The notes below the pieces were generated by a model. That model was not told the origin of the DNA. It saw nothing but the letters and a program-made list of their open reading frames with translations, and did not search any database. A stretch of 64,000 nt of DNA from Actinomyces massiliensis 4401292 (GTDB lineage Bacteria > Actinomycetota > Actinomycetes > Actinomycetales > Actinomycetaceae): positions 1,675,789-1,739,788 of the forward strand of contig NZ_JH711481.1 in the NCBI RefSeq assembly GCF_000269805.1, in the 5' to 3' direction. The stretch's first letter is position 1. Each line of letters starts with the position of its first letter. The translations under genes and the position numbers were made by a program. Below, piece after piece: positions 8,074 to 16,960 of the stretch.

Positions 8074-8786
8074 CGCCTGCCCTTCGGCGCATAGGCGCCA
8101 CTGCGAGACTGAATCTGGGGCGGCAGGCCCGAAGCGGGTTCTGGCTGGTCGCCCTGATGGTGGGAGCCCTGGTCGCCGGGCTCGTCCGGGCGCTGCCCTG
8201 GACCGAGGGGCCCGGACAGTGGTGGCCCGTCCTCATTCTGGGCGAGCTGGTCATCACCGGCTTCTACTTCGCCGCCGTCCACGTCCTGCTCGAGCATGAT
8301 GAGGGCACTCTGGTGGCGCGCGCGGTCACGCCCATGCGCGGCGGCGAGTACCTGACCGCCCTGGCCGCCTCCCTGACGCTTCTGGCGCTCGTCGAGAGCG
8401 CCGTCCTGGTGCTCTTCGGCCGTGGGGCTCAGATGCGGTGGGCGCCGTTTCTGGTCGGAGTCGTCTTCCTGTCCGGTCTGTACGTGCTCTACGGGGTCAT
8501 CGCGGTGGCGGGCTACGACTCCATGAGCGGATTCCTGCTGCCATCGGGCGTGTGGACGCTGGCGCTCATCGTCCCGGCGCTGCCCTTGATGGGGGTGCGA
8601 GGCGGCTGGTGGCTCTGGCTCCACCCGCTCCAGGGCGCCTTCGTGCTGATCCAGCTCGGCTTCGATCAGGCGCCGGCCCAGGTCGGGCTGCCCGCCGCGC
8701 TGCTGTCGGGCGCCTGGCTGTGCGGGGGAGTCCTCCTGGCCCGCCGCCGTCTGACGGGCATGATCGCCCGGACGGGAGGACGCTGA
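8070..8786 (+). CDS. ABC-2 type exporter membrane subunit 1
   Basis: A 238-residue protein with about six hydrophobic segments (GFWLVALMVGALVAGLV, VLILGELVITGFYFAAVHVLL, LTALAASLTLLALVESAVLVLFG, FLVGVVFLSGLYVLYGVIAVAG, GVWTLALIVPALPLMGV, ALLSGAWLCGGVLLA). The gene organisation (ATPase plus two small integral proteins) is like the Rv2686c-Rv2687c-Rv2688c fluoroquinolone exporter of mycobacteria. Substrate here is not known. Overlaps its neighbours by 4 nt and 1 nt. Confidence 0.8.
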   Translation: MTPALRRIGATARLNLGRQARSGFWLVALMVGALVAGLVRALPWTEGPGQWWPVLILGELVITGFYFAAVHVLLEHDEGTLVARAVTPMRGGEYLTALAASLTLLALVESAVLVLFGRGAQMRWAPFLVGVVFLSGLYVLYGVIAVAGYDSMSGFLLPSGVWTLALIVPALPLMGVRGGWWLWLHPLQGAFVLIQLGFDQAPAQVGLPAALLSGAWLCGGVLLARRRLTGMIARTGGR

Positions 8787-9613
8787 TGCCGCCGCGCGCA
8801 ATTCTGGCCCTCATGGAGGCCGATCGCCGTCGTCTGCTGCGCGACGGGCTCATGGCCTGGATGATGATCCTCCCGCTGGTCATGGCCGCCGCTGCGCGCG
8901 CGGGCCTGCCGGAGCTGGTTCTCGTGCTGGAGGGGCGGGGCATCATGATCGGCCCCTGGGTTCCGCAGCTGCGAGCCGTGGCCTTCACGGTCGTCGTCCC
9001 CGTCCTGATCGGCGTCGTGGTGGGCTTCATGCTCCTGGAGGAGAAGCAGGACCGGGTATGGCGGGCCCTGGCGGTCACCGGGGTCCGCCTGCGGCGCTAC
9101 CTGGTGTGGCGGGCGATGACCTGCCTCGCCGTGGCGGCGCCGGTGTGCCTCCTCTGCCTGCTGATCGCCGGTCCTCCCGGCCTGAGCGCGGTCCGCCAGA
9201 CCTGCCTGGCCCTGGGCGCAGCACCTCTGGCGGCGGCGGTGGCACTGGGGCTGGCCGCCTGGACGCGGGATGCGATCCAGGGCTTCGCCGCGACCAAACT
9301 GCTGCTCGTCCTCCTGGTCCTGCCCGCTGTCGCACCCCTCCTGGGAGCTCCGTGGCGGGAGCTGCTGGTCCTCGTGCCCAGCTGGTGGATCGTGCGGGCG
9401 GCGGAGATTGCAGGCGCCATGAACGACGGCGGCCGCTGGTTCCCGCTCGTGCTCGGCTCTGCGGCCGTCAACCTGTTGATCGCGGGTGCCGCGGTTGCGT
9501 GCGGGGCGGGAGGACCGGCGCTTCTCCGCCCGTTCTCCCGCCCCGCTTCCCGCAGTCCTGCGCGGGTCAGTCCTGGCTCGCGCCGACGGCGTCGTTGTCG
9601 ACGTCGACCATGA
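8786..9613 (+). CDS. ABC-2 type exporter membrane subunit 2
   Basis: A 275-residue integral membrane protein that starts at the ATG overlapping the previous stop (TGATG). It has about six hydrophobic segments, including LMAWMMILPLVMAAAARAGL, AVAFTVVVPVLIGVVVGFMLL, AVAAPVCLLCLLIAG, KLLLVLLVLPAVAPLLG and LVLGSAAVNLLIAGAAVACG. The C-terminus is a strongly basic tail (SRRRRRCRRRP) that runs 47 bp into the convergent cupin gene; the tail may be accidental read-through of what was once a shorter gene. Last gene of the TetR-controlled exporter operon. Confidence 0.8.
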   Translation: MPPRAILALMEADRRRLLRDGLMAWMMILPLVMAAAARAGLPELVLVLEGRGIMIGPWVPQLRAVAFTVVVPVLIGVVVGFMLLEEKQDRVWRALAVTGVRLRRYLVWRAMTCLAVAAPVCLLCLLIAGPPGLSAVRQTCLALGAAPLAAAVALGLAAWTRDAIQGFAATKLLLVLLVLPAVAPLLGAPWRELLVLVPSWWIVRAAEIAGAMNDGGRWFPLVLGSAAVNLLIAGAAVACGAGGPALLRPFSRPASRSPARVSPGSRRRRRCRRRP

Positions 9614-9935
9614 CGAGCTGCATGCGGCAGGGGGTCACGGCGACCAGGGCGTGTCGGTCGTTGGGCGCCAGGTAGATGACGTCACCGGTCTTCATGCGCT
9701 CTTTGCGCTCCTTGATGGAGAAGTCCATCTCGCCCTCCAGGAGGGTGACCACGACGGCCTTGGGCGAGGCGTGCTCGGTAAGCTGCTGACCGGCGTCGAA
9801 GGTGAAGATGACGGTGCGCAGTACGTCATTGTTGACGACCACGCGGGAGGTGGTGGCCTCATCGCTGATGGGCAGGGCCTCGTTGAGGCCGAGGCGGAAG
9901 AGGGACTCGCTGACGAGAGTCGATGTGGCGGCCAT
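9567..9935 (-). CDS. Small single-domain cupin
   Basis: A 122-residue beta-barrel protein with cupin motif 1 in FDAGQQLTEHASPKAVVVTLLEGEMDFSI and motif 2 in MKTGDVIYLAPNDRHALVAVTPCRMQLVMV; His residues of each motif could bind a metal. The ribosome site GAAAGGAA precedes the ATG. It lies 96 bp downstream of the ABC importer genes on the same strand and could be co-transcribed, but a hairpin (9998-10041) separates them. Its 3' end overlaps the convergent exporter gene by 47 bp. Specific function unknown. Confidence 0.85.
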   Translation of the reverse strand: MAATSTLVSESLFRLGLNEALPISDEATTSRVVVNNDVLRTVIFTFDAGQQLTEHASPKAVVVTLLEGEMDFSIKERKERMKTGDVIYLAPNDRHALVAVTPCRMQLVMVDVDNDAVGASQD

Positions 9936-9997
9936 GGTGTTCCTTTCGTGTGTTTGGCGAGGTGCGGTGAGAGCAGTGAGGTTGGTATCTCGGTTCT

Positions 9998-10041
9998 CGG
10001 CCTGAGGTGCGGATCCGCAGCGGGGCGAGCCTCAGACCGAG
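9998..10041 (-). terminator. Hairpin at the end of the ABC importer operon
   Basis: An 11-bp stem (TCGGCCTGAGG at 9998-10008 against CCTCAGACCGA at 10031-10041, one mismatch) encloses the perfect 12-bp palindrome TGCGGATCCGCA (10009-10020). It overlaps the permease stop codon and precedes the cupin, so it may end or attenuate transcription there. Confidence 0.5.
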
Positions 10042-10802
10042 GGGTGGGAGAGCCGGCGGCGCAACGGCCCCAGGATGCACAGCTCCAGGGCGAGCGTGAG
10101 CACCGCCATGACGACGGACAGGGCGAAGACGTCGTCCGTATTCAGATTGGTGCGCGCACGCTGAACCATTGCCCCCAGTCCCGTCGTCGTGCTGAGTAAT
10201 TCGGACATGACGGTGACACGCACGGACTGGCCGACGGCGACGGTCAGTGCCGACAGTACCGGGGGAGCGACCGCGGGCAGAATGACCCTGCGAATCGTCC
10301 AAGCCCGGCTCCTGGCGAACACTCGGCTCATGTCCAGCAGATCCGGGTCCACGCCGGCCACGGCGTCGCGCACGGTGGTGGCCAGCAGGGGGAGGGTCAC
10401 CAGGGCGACCACGAGGACGACGACTCCGGCGGTGGGGCCGAGCCAGATCATGCCGACCACGACGATGACGATCGGCGGCACGGACAGGAGTATCTGCATC
10501 CATGAGTCCAGCAGCTCGCGCAGCCACGTCCATGTCCCCATCGCCCAGCCCAGCGGCATGCCGACCAGGCAGGAGACGCCGAGTCCGGTGGCGCCGCGCT
10601 CGATGGTGAGCAGAAGCGCAGTGCCGAGCCGCTTGCTGCGGATCAGTTCGAGCAGTGCCTCCCAGGCGGCCTGCGGGCTCGGCAGCACGTAAGCGGGCTG
10701 AGACCGTGCCGCCAGGTGCCAGATGACGACCCCCAGCACGATGCCGGTCCACCACAGCAGGGCGGAGCGCAGTCGCTCGGCCCGTGAGCGCCGTTCGTGC
10801 AT
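10032..10802 (-). CDS. NitT/TauT-type ABC transporter permease
   Basis: A 256-residue integral membrane protein of the binding-protein-dependent transport permease family (SsuC/TauC-like). It starts with a basic segment then hydrophobic SALLWWTGIVLGVVIWHLAA, has the stretch YVLPSPQAAWEALLELI common to SsuC/ThiX proteins, and the EAA-like cytoplasmic loop DMSRVFARSRAWTIRRVILPAVAPPVLSAL. About six membrane segments are visible. It forms an importer with the ATPase at 11898 and the binding protein at 10802, with which it overlaps by one base. Substrate unknown (nitrate, sulfonate and thiamine-precursor families all share this architecture). Confidence 0.88.
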   Translation of the reverse strand: MHERRSRAERLRSALLWWTGIVLGVVIWHLAARSQPAYVLPSPQAAWEALLELIRSKRLGTALLLTIERGATGLGVSCLVGMPLGWAMGTWTWLRELLDSWMQILLSVPPIVIVVVGMIWLGPTAGVVVLVVALVTLPLLATTVRDAVAGVDPDLLDMSRVFARSRAWTIRRVILPAVAPPVLSALTVAVGQSVRVTVMSELLSTTTGLGAMVQRARTNLNTDDVFALSVVMAVLTLALELCILGPLRRRLSHPSV

Positions 10803-11822
10803 CAGCGCGGATCGGCGACGTAGAAGTCCTCCGCCGGCAGGGAGCCGCCGATGATGTCCGGGTCGAGCGTGGACATCCTCGTGTAGAAGTCCTCCAGCTC
10901 GCCCCTGGCATCCGCCGCGGCCACGATCTTCAGCTGCAGACGCGGGATCGTCTCCTTGACCACCGGGACCGGCACCCCGGTGGTGTCCGAGATCGTCTGC
11001 ACGGTCTCGTCGGTCTGTCCGTTGACGTCGGCCACGGCGGCCTCGAGCTCGTTCAGGACGGCGCCGACCAGCTCGGGGTGATCGTCGGTGAGCGTCTGCG
11101 GCATGACGAGGCCCGCCATGGGGAAACGGGCCTCGCCGCCGGTGACCTCGGCCCACAGGTCCTGGAGGTTGAGCGTGTGCTCCAGGCTCAGGCCCTGCTG
11201 CTTGCCCTTGGTCAGGGACAGGCTCGCCGCGTGCTCGGGCAGCACGGCGTACTCGACCTCTCCCGTCAGCAGGGCATTGAGCGCATCCTGGCCCTCGGTG
11301 TAAGGGGTCTTGCTCAGGTCGGAATCGACGTCCCACCCCTTCTGCCCGAGCAGGTAGCGGAAGACGAGGCCGGGCATGTCGTTCGGCATCGGCACGCCGA
11401 CGGTCTTGCCCCGTAGCGCCTCCAGACCCTGTTCGGAGGAGCCCGAGGGGCCGATGACGTAGAGCATGCCCCACACCTGCATGGCGATCAGACGCAGCGC
11501 CACGCCCTTGTTGAACAGGTTGGCGGCGACGTACGAGGGGGTTGCCGCCAGGTCCGTCTCCCCGTTGACGAGCAGCGACTTGAGCACATCGGTGGTGTTC
11601 CAGTTGTCCTTCTGGACATCCCCGACGATCCCGTCGAGATTGCCGTAGGTGCCGAACAGGGCCATGGGGGCGGCGTAGGCGAGCGTGGTGGGGGTGTGGA
11701 CGCGCAGTGCGTCGGGGAGAGCAGACCCCGAGCCGGACGAGTCCTTCGAGTCGGTCGTCGAGGAGCAGGCGGCCAGGGCGGAGGCCGAGTCCGGCCAGGG
11801 CGAGGAGGGAGCGGCGCTTCAC
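10802..11822 (-). pseudogene. NMT1/SsuA-type ABC solute-binding lipoprotein, frameshifted in the signal peptide
   Basis: The body (287 residues from ATG 11665) is a type-2 periplasmic binding protein: YGNLDGIVGDVQKDNW, LLVNGETDLAATPSYVAANLFNKG, LRGKTVGVPMPNDMPGLVFRYLL, LLTGEVEYAVLPEHAA. Upstream in the same frame lie a lipobox ALAACSS and linker TTDSKDSSGSGSALPDALRVHTPTTLAYAAP, but no start codon: a TGA is met first. A start (GTG 11822, after GAAAGGAACCCC) and the signal n-region KRRSLLALAGLGL are in a different frame. Joining the two around 11775-11790 would give a perfect lipoprotein signal, so a one-base deletion or equivalent has occurred, or the base is an assembly error. As written, only a cytoplasmic product from 11665 is possible. 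Confidence 0.75.
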
Positions 11823-11897
11823 GATGGGGTTCCTTTCACGGGTGCTGCTGCTGGGGCGGTTCTGAAGGCTTCCGGTGGGGACGGTGCCCGCGGCGGT

Positions 11898-12608
11898 TCA
11901 GGAGGTCAGCTGCCAGGTGCCGGGCGGGCCGTCCAGGTGCAGGTGGAGGTGGGAGACCTCCTCGGCCTCGTCGGGATCGTGCGTCACCCAGACGGTCACC
12001 ACGTTCTGATCGGCCAGGAGCTCGGTCAGGTCGGTGCGCAGAGCGGCGGCCAGCGGGCGATCCAGGGCGGAGAAGGGCTCATCGACGAGCAGGAGCGTCG
12101 GTGAGGCGGCCAGGGCCCGGGCGATGGCCACCCTTTGGCGCATACCGCCGGACAGCCGTGCCGGGGGCAGGTGGCCCGCGGCCGCGAGCCCGACTCGTTC
12201 GAGCCACTGCACGGCCGTCAGGTCCGGCGCGGGGCCGTCCACGATGAGCGAGATGTTGCGGTGCGCGGAGTACCAGGGAAGGAGGCGCGGCTCCTGGAAG
12301 ACCTGGGACAGGCGTCCCCCGGGGCGCGCCACCGTGCCGCCGTCGGTGGGGGACAGGCCGGAGATGGCGCGCAGGAGCGTCGTCTTTCCCGCGCCCGAGG
12401 GGCCGGTGACGGCCAGGACCTGGCCGGGGCCGACTGCGAGCGACAGGTCCTCCACAAGCGTGAGGCCGCGTCGCACCATGGTGACGTGCCGCAGGGTCAA
12501 GGACGCGGCTGTGTCCGCTGTGTTCGCCGTGCCTGCGGCAGTTGCGGCAGTTGCGGCGGCTGTGCCGGTGCTCGCGGCTGTGTCGGTCGGGTCAGTCATC
12601 TCAGTCAT
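11898..12608 (-). CDS. NitT/TauT-type ABC transporter ATPase
   Basis: A 236-residue ATPase with Walker A GPSGAGKTT, Q-loop VFQEPRLLPWYSAHRNI, signature LSGGMRQRVAIARALA, Walker B LLLVDEPFSALD and switch WVTHDPDEAEEV. The QEPRLLPW stretch is characteristic of SsuB/TauB/NrtD-like ATPases. An Ala/Thr-rich N-terminal tail (TGTAAATAATAAGTANTADTA) of about 35 residues, coded by short tandem repeats, precedes the domain. ATG 12608 overlaps the methyltransferase stop by 8 nt; ATG 12599 is an alternative. It energises the importer with the frameshifted binding protein and the permease. Confidence 0.9.
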   Translation of the reverse strand: MTEMTDPTDTAASTGTAAATAATAAGTANTADTAASLTLRHVTMVRRGLTLVEDLSLAVGPGQVLAVTGPSGAGKTTLLRAISGLSPTDGGTVARPGGRLSQVFQEPRLLPWYSAHRNISLIVDGPAPDLTAVQWLERVGLAAAGHLPPARLSGGMRQRVAIARALAASPTLLLVDEPFSALDRPLAAALRTDLTELLADQNVVTVWVTHDPDEAEEVSHLHLHLDGPPGTWQLTS

Positions 12609-13485
12609 CCCCGGCTCGCCTCGCAGGGTGAGTCTCGTCGGCCTTCCGCGCCACGATGCCGACGGCGCTGAGCAGTTCGCCCTGCAGGCGGAAGTTCTGG
12701 CGCATGGCGCGCACCCGGTCGCGCGCCCCGGGGGTGCGTTGCATGGCGCGCCAGAAGCGGGCGGCGCCGAGCAGGCCCTCATCCTCAATGACGCGACGGG
12801 GCTCGAGCAGATGCATGGGGGCGGTGCCCGTCCACTCGACGACGAGGCCGGCCTCGGTGAGCAGGTCCTTCCATCCCTCCAGCGGCAGTGGGCGGGCTCC
12901 GACCTTGATGGTCCGGGAGATGCTCCTGCGGATGGAGTCGAGCTCCTCGGGCGAGCGATCGCCCCGGAGCGCCAGCTCGTGGATGGCGTAGCGCCCTCCC
13001 GGTGCCAGGACGCGCACGGCCTCGGCGACGATCTCGCGCTTGTGCTCGTCGGACTGGATGGTGAGCATGGCCTCGCCCACGACCAGATCGGCGTCGGCGT
13101 CCGGCAAGCCCGTGGCGGCGGCGTCGGCGACGACATACTCGACATGCTCAGCATGCTTGGCGCTGGGGTGCTTGTCGAGGACGGCGGCCATCTGATCGCG
13201 GCCTTCGGGATTGGGGTCCACCGCCCTGTAGGTCGAGGGGCGGGAGGCCAGCAGCAGCTCGGCCGTGCGCCCGACGCCGGGGCCGAGCTCGACGATGCGT
13301 TCGCCCGGCTCGGGAGCGGCCGCTGCCAGAAGACGGCGGGTCAGGCCCATCCCTCCGGGGCGCAGGACGCGCTTGCCCAGGCGGGCCAGGAGCCAGTGGC
13401 CCTGCATGCGAGCTGCTTCGGGACCAGAGCGACTGCCGCGCTCGGGCGAGGTTCCGCCCGGTGCGGAGCTGGAAGCGGACGACAA
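12601..13485 (-). CDS. SAM-dependent class I methyltransferase
   Basis: A protein of up to 294 residues. The Rossmann-type SAM site is clear: ERIVELGPGVGRTAELLL (motif I), YRAVDPNPEGRDQM, EYVVADAAATGLPDADADLVVGEAML (motif II region) and VLAPGGRYAIHELAL (motif III). A C-terminal 90-residue part (WTGTAPMHLLEPRRVIEDEGLLGAARFWRAM) recurs in uncharacterised methyltransferases that I cannot assign further. The frame opens at TTG 13485 after GAAGGG; an internal ATG (MQGHWLL) would remove about 26 residues. It is the first gene of the operon methyltransferase-ATPase-binding protein-permease and lies directly behind two dyad operators. What it methylates is unknown. Confidence 0.85.
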   Translation of the reverse strand: MSSASSSAPGGTSPERGSRSGPEAARMQGHWLLARLGKRVLRPGGMGLTRRLLAAAAPEPGERIVELGPGVGRTAELLLASRPSTYRAVDPNPEGRDQMAAVLDKHPSAKHAEHVEYVVADAAATGLPDADADLVVGEAMLTIQSDEHKREIVAEAVRVLAPGGRYAIHELALRGDRSPEELDSIRRSISRTIKVGARPLPLEGWKDLLTEAGLVVEWTGTAPMHLLEPRRVIEDEGLLGAARFWRAMQRTPGARDRVRAMRQNFRLQGELLSAVGIVARKADETHPARRAGDD

Positions 13486-13531
13486 TTGTTACCCTTCGAA
13501 CCGTAACAAATACGTTAAGGGAACCCTAACG
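13486..13531 (-). promoter_or_regulatory. Two adjacent dyad operators before the methyltransferase/ABC operon
   Basis: Dyad 1 (13486-13509): TTGTTAC and GTAACAA arms around CC TTCGAA CC, abutting the TTG start at 13485. Dyad 2 (13514-13530): GTTAAGGG AA CCCTAAC. Both share GTTA...TAAC arms and a GAACC element, and lie about 25 bp apart centre to centre. Such a pair beside a start codon suggests repression by a dimeric regulator; its identity is not encoded nearby. The region also separates this operon from the divergent clpP1. Confidence 0.6.
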
Positions 13532-13685
13532 CACTGATCCGCACTGCTGAGGGTGTGCTCCCTCACGGTGCGGCGTGCGACAGATCGGTCACACCCTGTG
13601 CCGTGAGCGAAAGCGCCCGATCGCGGGCATATGGCCGGCGCCGCCCGCGTTAGCGTTGGCAACACCGAATACGAGAGGACTAGAC

Positions 13686-14315
13686 GTGAGCGAGCTGACT
13701 TCGCCCGTGATGCCCGCGGCGGCCGAGGGGCCCGGCACGGGTCTGGGCCTGACCGACTCCATCTACAACCGCCTCCTGAAGGAGCGGATCATCTGGCTCG
13801 GCTCCGAGGTGCGCGACGACAACGCCAACGCCATCTGCGCGCAGATGCTGCTCCTCGCGGCCGAGGATCCCGACAAGGACATCTACCTGTACATCAACAG
13901 CCCCGGGGGCTCAGTGACCGCCGGCATGGCCATCTATGACACCATGCAGTACGTCCAGCCCGACGTCGTCACGGTCGCCACCGGTCTGGCAGCCTCCATG
14001 GGGCAGTTCCTGCTGACCGCCGGGGCCAGGGGCAAGCGCTACATCACCCCGCATGCGCGCGTGCTCATGCACCAGCCCTCCGGCGGGGCCGGGGGCTCGG
14101 CCACCGATATCCGCATCAACGCGGACCTCATCATCAAGATGAAGCAGCAGCTGGCGGAGATCACGGCTGCCAACACCGGGCACACGGTGGAGGAGATCAT
14201 CGCCGACTCCGATCGCGACCACTGGTTCAGCGCGTCCGAGGCCCTCGACTACGGCTTCATCGACCACATCGTGACTTCGAGCCGTGAGATCGGCGCCCAG
14301 AACGGAGAGAACTGA
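13686..14315 (+). CDS. clpP1: ATP-dependent Clp protease proteolytic subunit ClpP1
   Basis: A 209-residue serine peptidase subunit starting at GTG 13686 behind GAGAGGA. The catalytic Ser104 lies in GLAASMGQ, His129 in VLMHQPSGG, and the Asp within [40 protein letters not shown] is the classical strand/oligomer motif. In actinobacteria two different ClpP proteins form mixed two-ring tetradecamers that work with ClpX or ClpC; the immediately following paralogue supports that here. A frame extension upstream to 13575 is not supported by a ribosome site. Confidence 0.97.
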   Translation: MSELTSPVMPAAAEGPGTGLGLTDSIYNRLLKERIIWLGSEVRDDNANAICAQMLLLAAEDPDKDIYLYINSPGGSVTAGMAIYDTMQYVQPDVVTVATGLAASMGQFLLTAGARGKRYITPHARVLMHQPSGGAGGSATDIRINADLIIKMKQQLAEITAANTGHTVEEIIADSDRDHWFSASEALDYGFIDHIVTSSREIGAQNGEN

Positions 14316-14316
14316 C

Positions 14317-15012
14317 ATGACGAGCTCTCGCCCCTATTTCGACGCCGCCGCTCACCAGCTGGGGGCCGCGGGCGTCGCGCCCGCCGCCCTGCCGTCGTCC
14401 CGCTACGTGCTGCCCCAGTTCGAGGAGCGCACCGCCTACGGCTTCAAGCGTCAGGATCCCTACGCCAAGCTCTTCGAGGACCGCATCGTCTTCATGGGCG
14501 TGCAGATCGACGACGCCAGCGCCGACGACATCATGGCCCAACTGCTCGTCCTGGAATCCCAGGACCCCGACGGGCTCATCACGATGTACATCAACAGCCC
14601 CGGCGGCTCGTTCACCGCCCTGACGGCCATCTACGACACCATGCAGTACATCAAGCCCCAGGTGCAGACGGTCTGCCTGGGCCAGGCGGCCTCCGCCGCC
14701 GCGGTGCTGCTGGCCGCGGGGTCCCCGGGCAAGCGCCTGGCTCTGCCCAATGTGCGAGTTCTCATCCACCAGCCCGCCATGGAGGGCGTCCAGGGGCAGG
14801 CGAGCGATATCGAGATCGTCGCCGATGAGATCGACCGCATGCGCGCCTGGCTGGAGGACACCCTGGCCTCCCACACCGGTCGTGAACGGGAGCTCGTGCA
14901 CGCCGATCTGGAGCGGGACAAGATCCTGACGGCCACCCAGGCCCTGGAATACGGCATCGTCGATCAGGTCCTTTCGTCCCGAAAGACGCCCGCCTCGCCC
15001 CGCTCAGCCTGA
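14317..15012 (+). CDS. clpP2: ATP-dependent Clp protease proteolytic subunit ClpP2
   Basis: A 231-residue ClpP paralogue starting one base after the clpP1 stop, so the two are translationally coupled. Active-site Ser126 (LGQAASAAAVLLAAG) and His151 (VLIHQPAMEG) are present. Compared with ClpP1 it has a longer N-terminus including SSRYVLPQFEERTAYGFKRQDPYAKLFEDRIVF, typical of actinobacterial ClpP2. It should form the second ring of the mixed ClpP1P2 protease. Confidence 0.97.
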   Translation: MTSSRPYFDAAAHQLGAAGVAPAALPSSRYVLPQFEERTAYGFKRQDPYAKLFEDRIVFMGVQIDDASADDIMAQLLVLESQDPDGLITMYINSPGGSFTALTAIYDTMQYIKPQVQTVCLGQAASAAAVLLAAGSPGKRLALPNVRVLIHQPAMEGVQGQASDIEIVADEIDRMRAWLEDTLASHTGRERELVHADLERDKILTATQALEYGIVDQVLSSRKTPASPRSA

Positions 15013-15059
15013 GAAGGCTCTGAATTCGCCATGAAATTGGTCAGATCAGGCGACGAGCG

Positions 15060-15100
15060 TGGGGTGGGCACGTTAACCTACGAGAAACAATCCCACCCCA
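15060..15100 (+). other. Weak hairpin in the clpP2-clpX gap
   Basis: TGGGGTGGG (15060-15068) can pair with CCCACCCCA (15092-15100) over a 23-nt loop. It lies within the 211-bp gap between clpP2 and clpX and could attenuate transcription, letting clpX have its own promoter; a promoter cannot be called with confidence. Confidence 0.35.
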
Positions 15101-15223
15101 TGCCCATCCCACTACCGTGCGGACACGCCGAATAGCCCGATCGCGCCGAGCCTTGTTCGTCATAGGCTTGCACATGAATTGGGCTTCGTGCCCGCAGCGG
15201 CCCGACAAGACGGAGGACCCCAC

Positions 15224-16519
<1,296 letters not shown>

Positions 16520-16538
16520 GGATCGTTCCGGCCTTCTG

Positions 16539-16561
16539 CCGGAGCGGCGTCGACGCTCCGG
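16539..16561 (+). terminator. Short hairpin after clpX
   Basis: A perfect 8-bp stem (CCGGAGCG at 16539-16546 and CGCTCCGG at 16554-16561) with a 7-nt loop lies 20 bp after the clpX stop and 20 bp before the chorismate mutase start. It could be a weak terminator or an mRNA processing hairpin. Confidence 0.45.
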
Positions 16562-16580
16562 CGGTCCAGGTCCAGCGGCC

Positions 16581-16916
16581 ATGACGACGCAGACCGGACC
16601 GGAATCCGTGGAGCGGAGCCTGCCGGGCGTTCCGCCCCGGTTGGCGGCCTATCGGGCGACCATCGACAACCTGGATGCCGCGCTCGTGCATCTGCTGGCT
16701 GAGCGATTCCGCTGCACGCAGCAGGTCGGCGTTCTCAAAGCCGAGCTCGACCTGCCCCCTTCGGACCCGGGCCGGGAGGAGCGCCAGGTGGTGCGCCTGC
16801 GCGCCCTGGCGCAGGATTCCGGACTCGATCCGGTTTTCGCGGAGAAGTTCTTCGCCTTCATCGTCGCCGAGGTGATCCGCCACCACGAGGCGATCCGTGA
16901 CGAGATGACCGACTGA
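16581..16916 (+). CDS. Chorismate mutase, AroQ type II
   Basis: A 111-residue all-helical protein with the monofunctional AroQ pattern: YRATIDNLDAALVHLLAERFRCTQQVGVLKAE (helix 1 with catalytic Arg and Lys), DPGREERQVVRLRALAQDSGLDPVFAEKFFAFIVAEVIRHHEAIRDEM. It would convert chorismate to prephenate for Phe/Tyr synthesis in the cytoplasm. As in many actinobacteria it is a stand-alone small enzyme that may need DAHP synthase for full activity (family knowledge). It follows clpX by 61 bp and converges with the ligase gene at 16961. Confidence 0.9.
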   Translation: MTTQTGPESVERSLPGVPPRLAAYRATIDNLDAALVHLLAERFRCTQQVGVLKAELDLPPSDPGREERQVVRLRALAQDSGLDPVFAEKFFAFIVAEVIRHHEAIRDEMTD

Positions 16917-16960
16917 CCGGAGTGCCGGGTGAGGGAGGCCCTGCCCGGCGATTGACCGTC

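Noticed and set aside
13600-13625. Possible ClgR box upstream of clpP1
   Set aside because: GAGCGAAAGCGC has the right flavour but the spacing does not fit the ClgR consensus as I know it.
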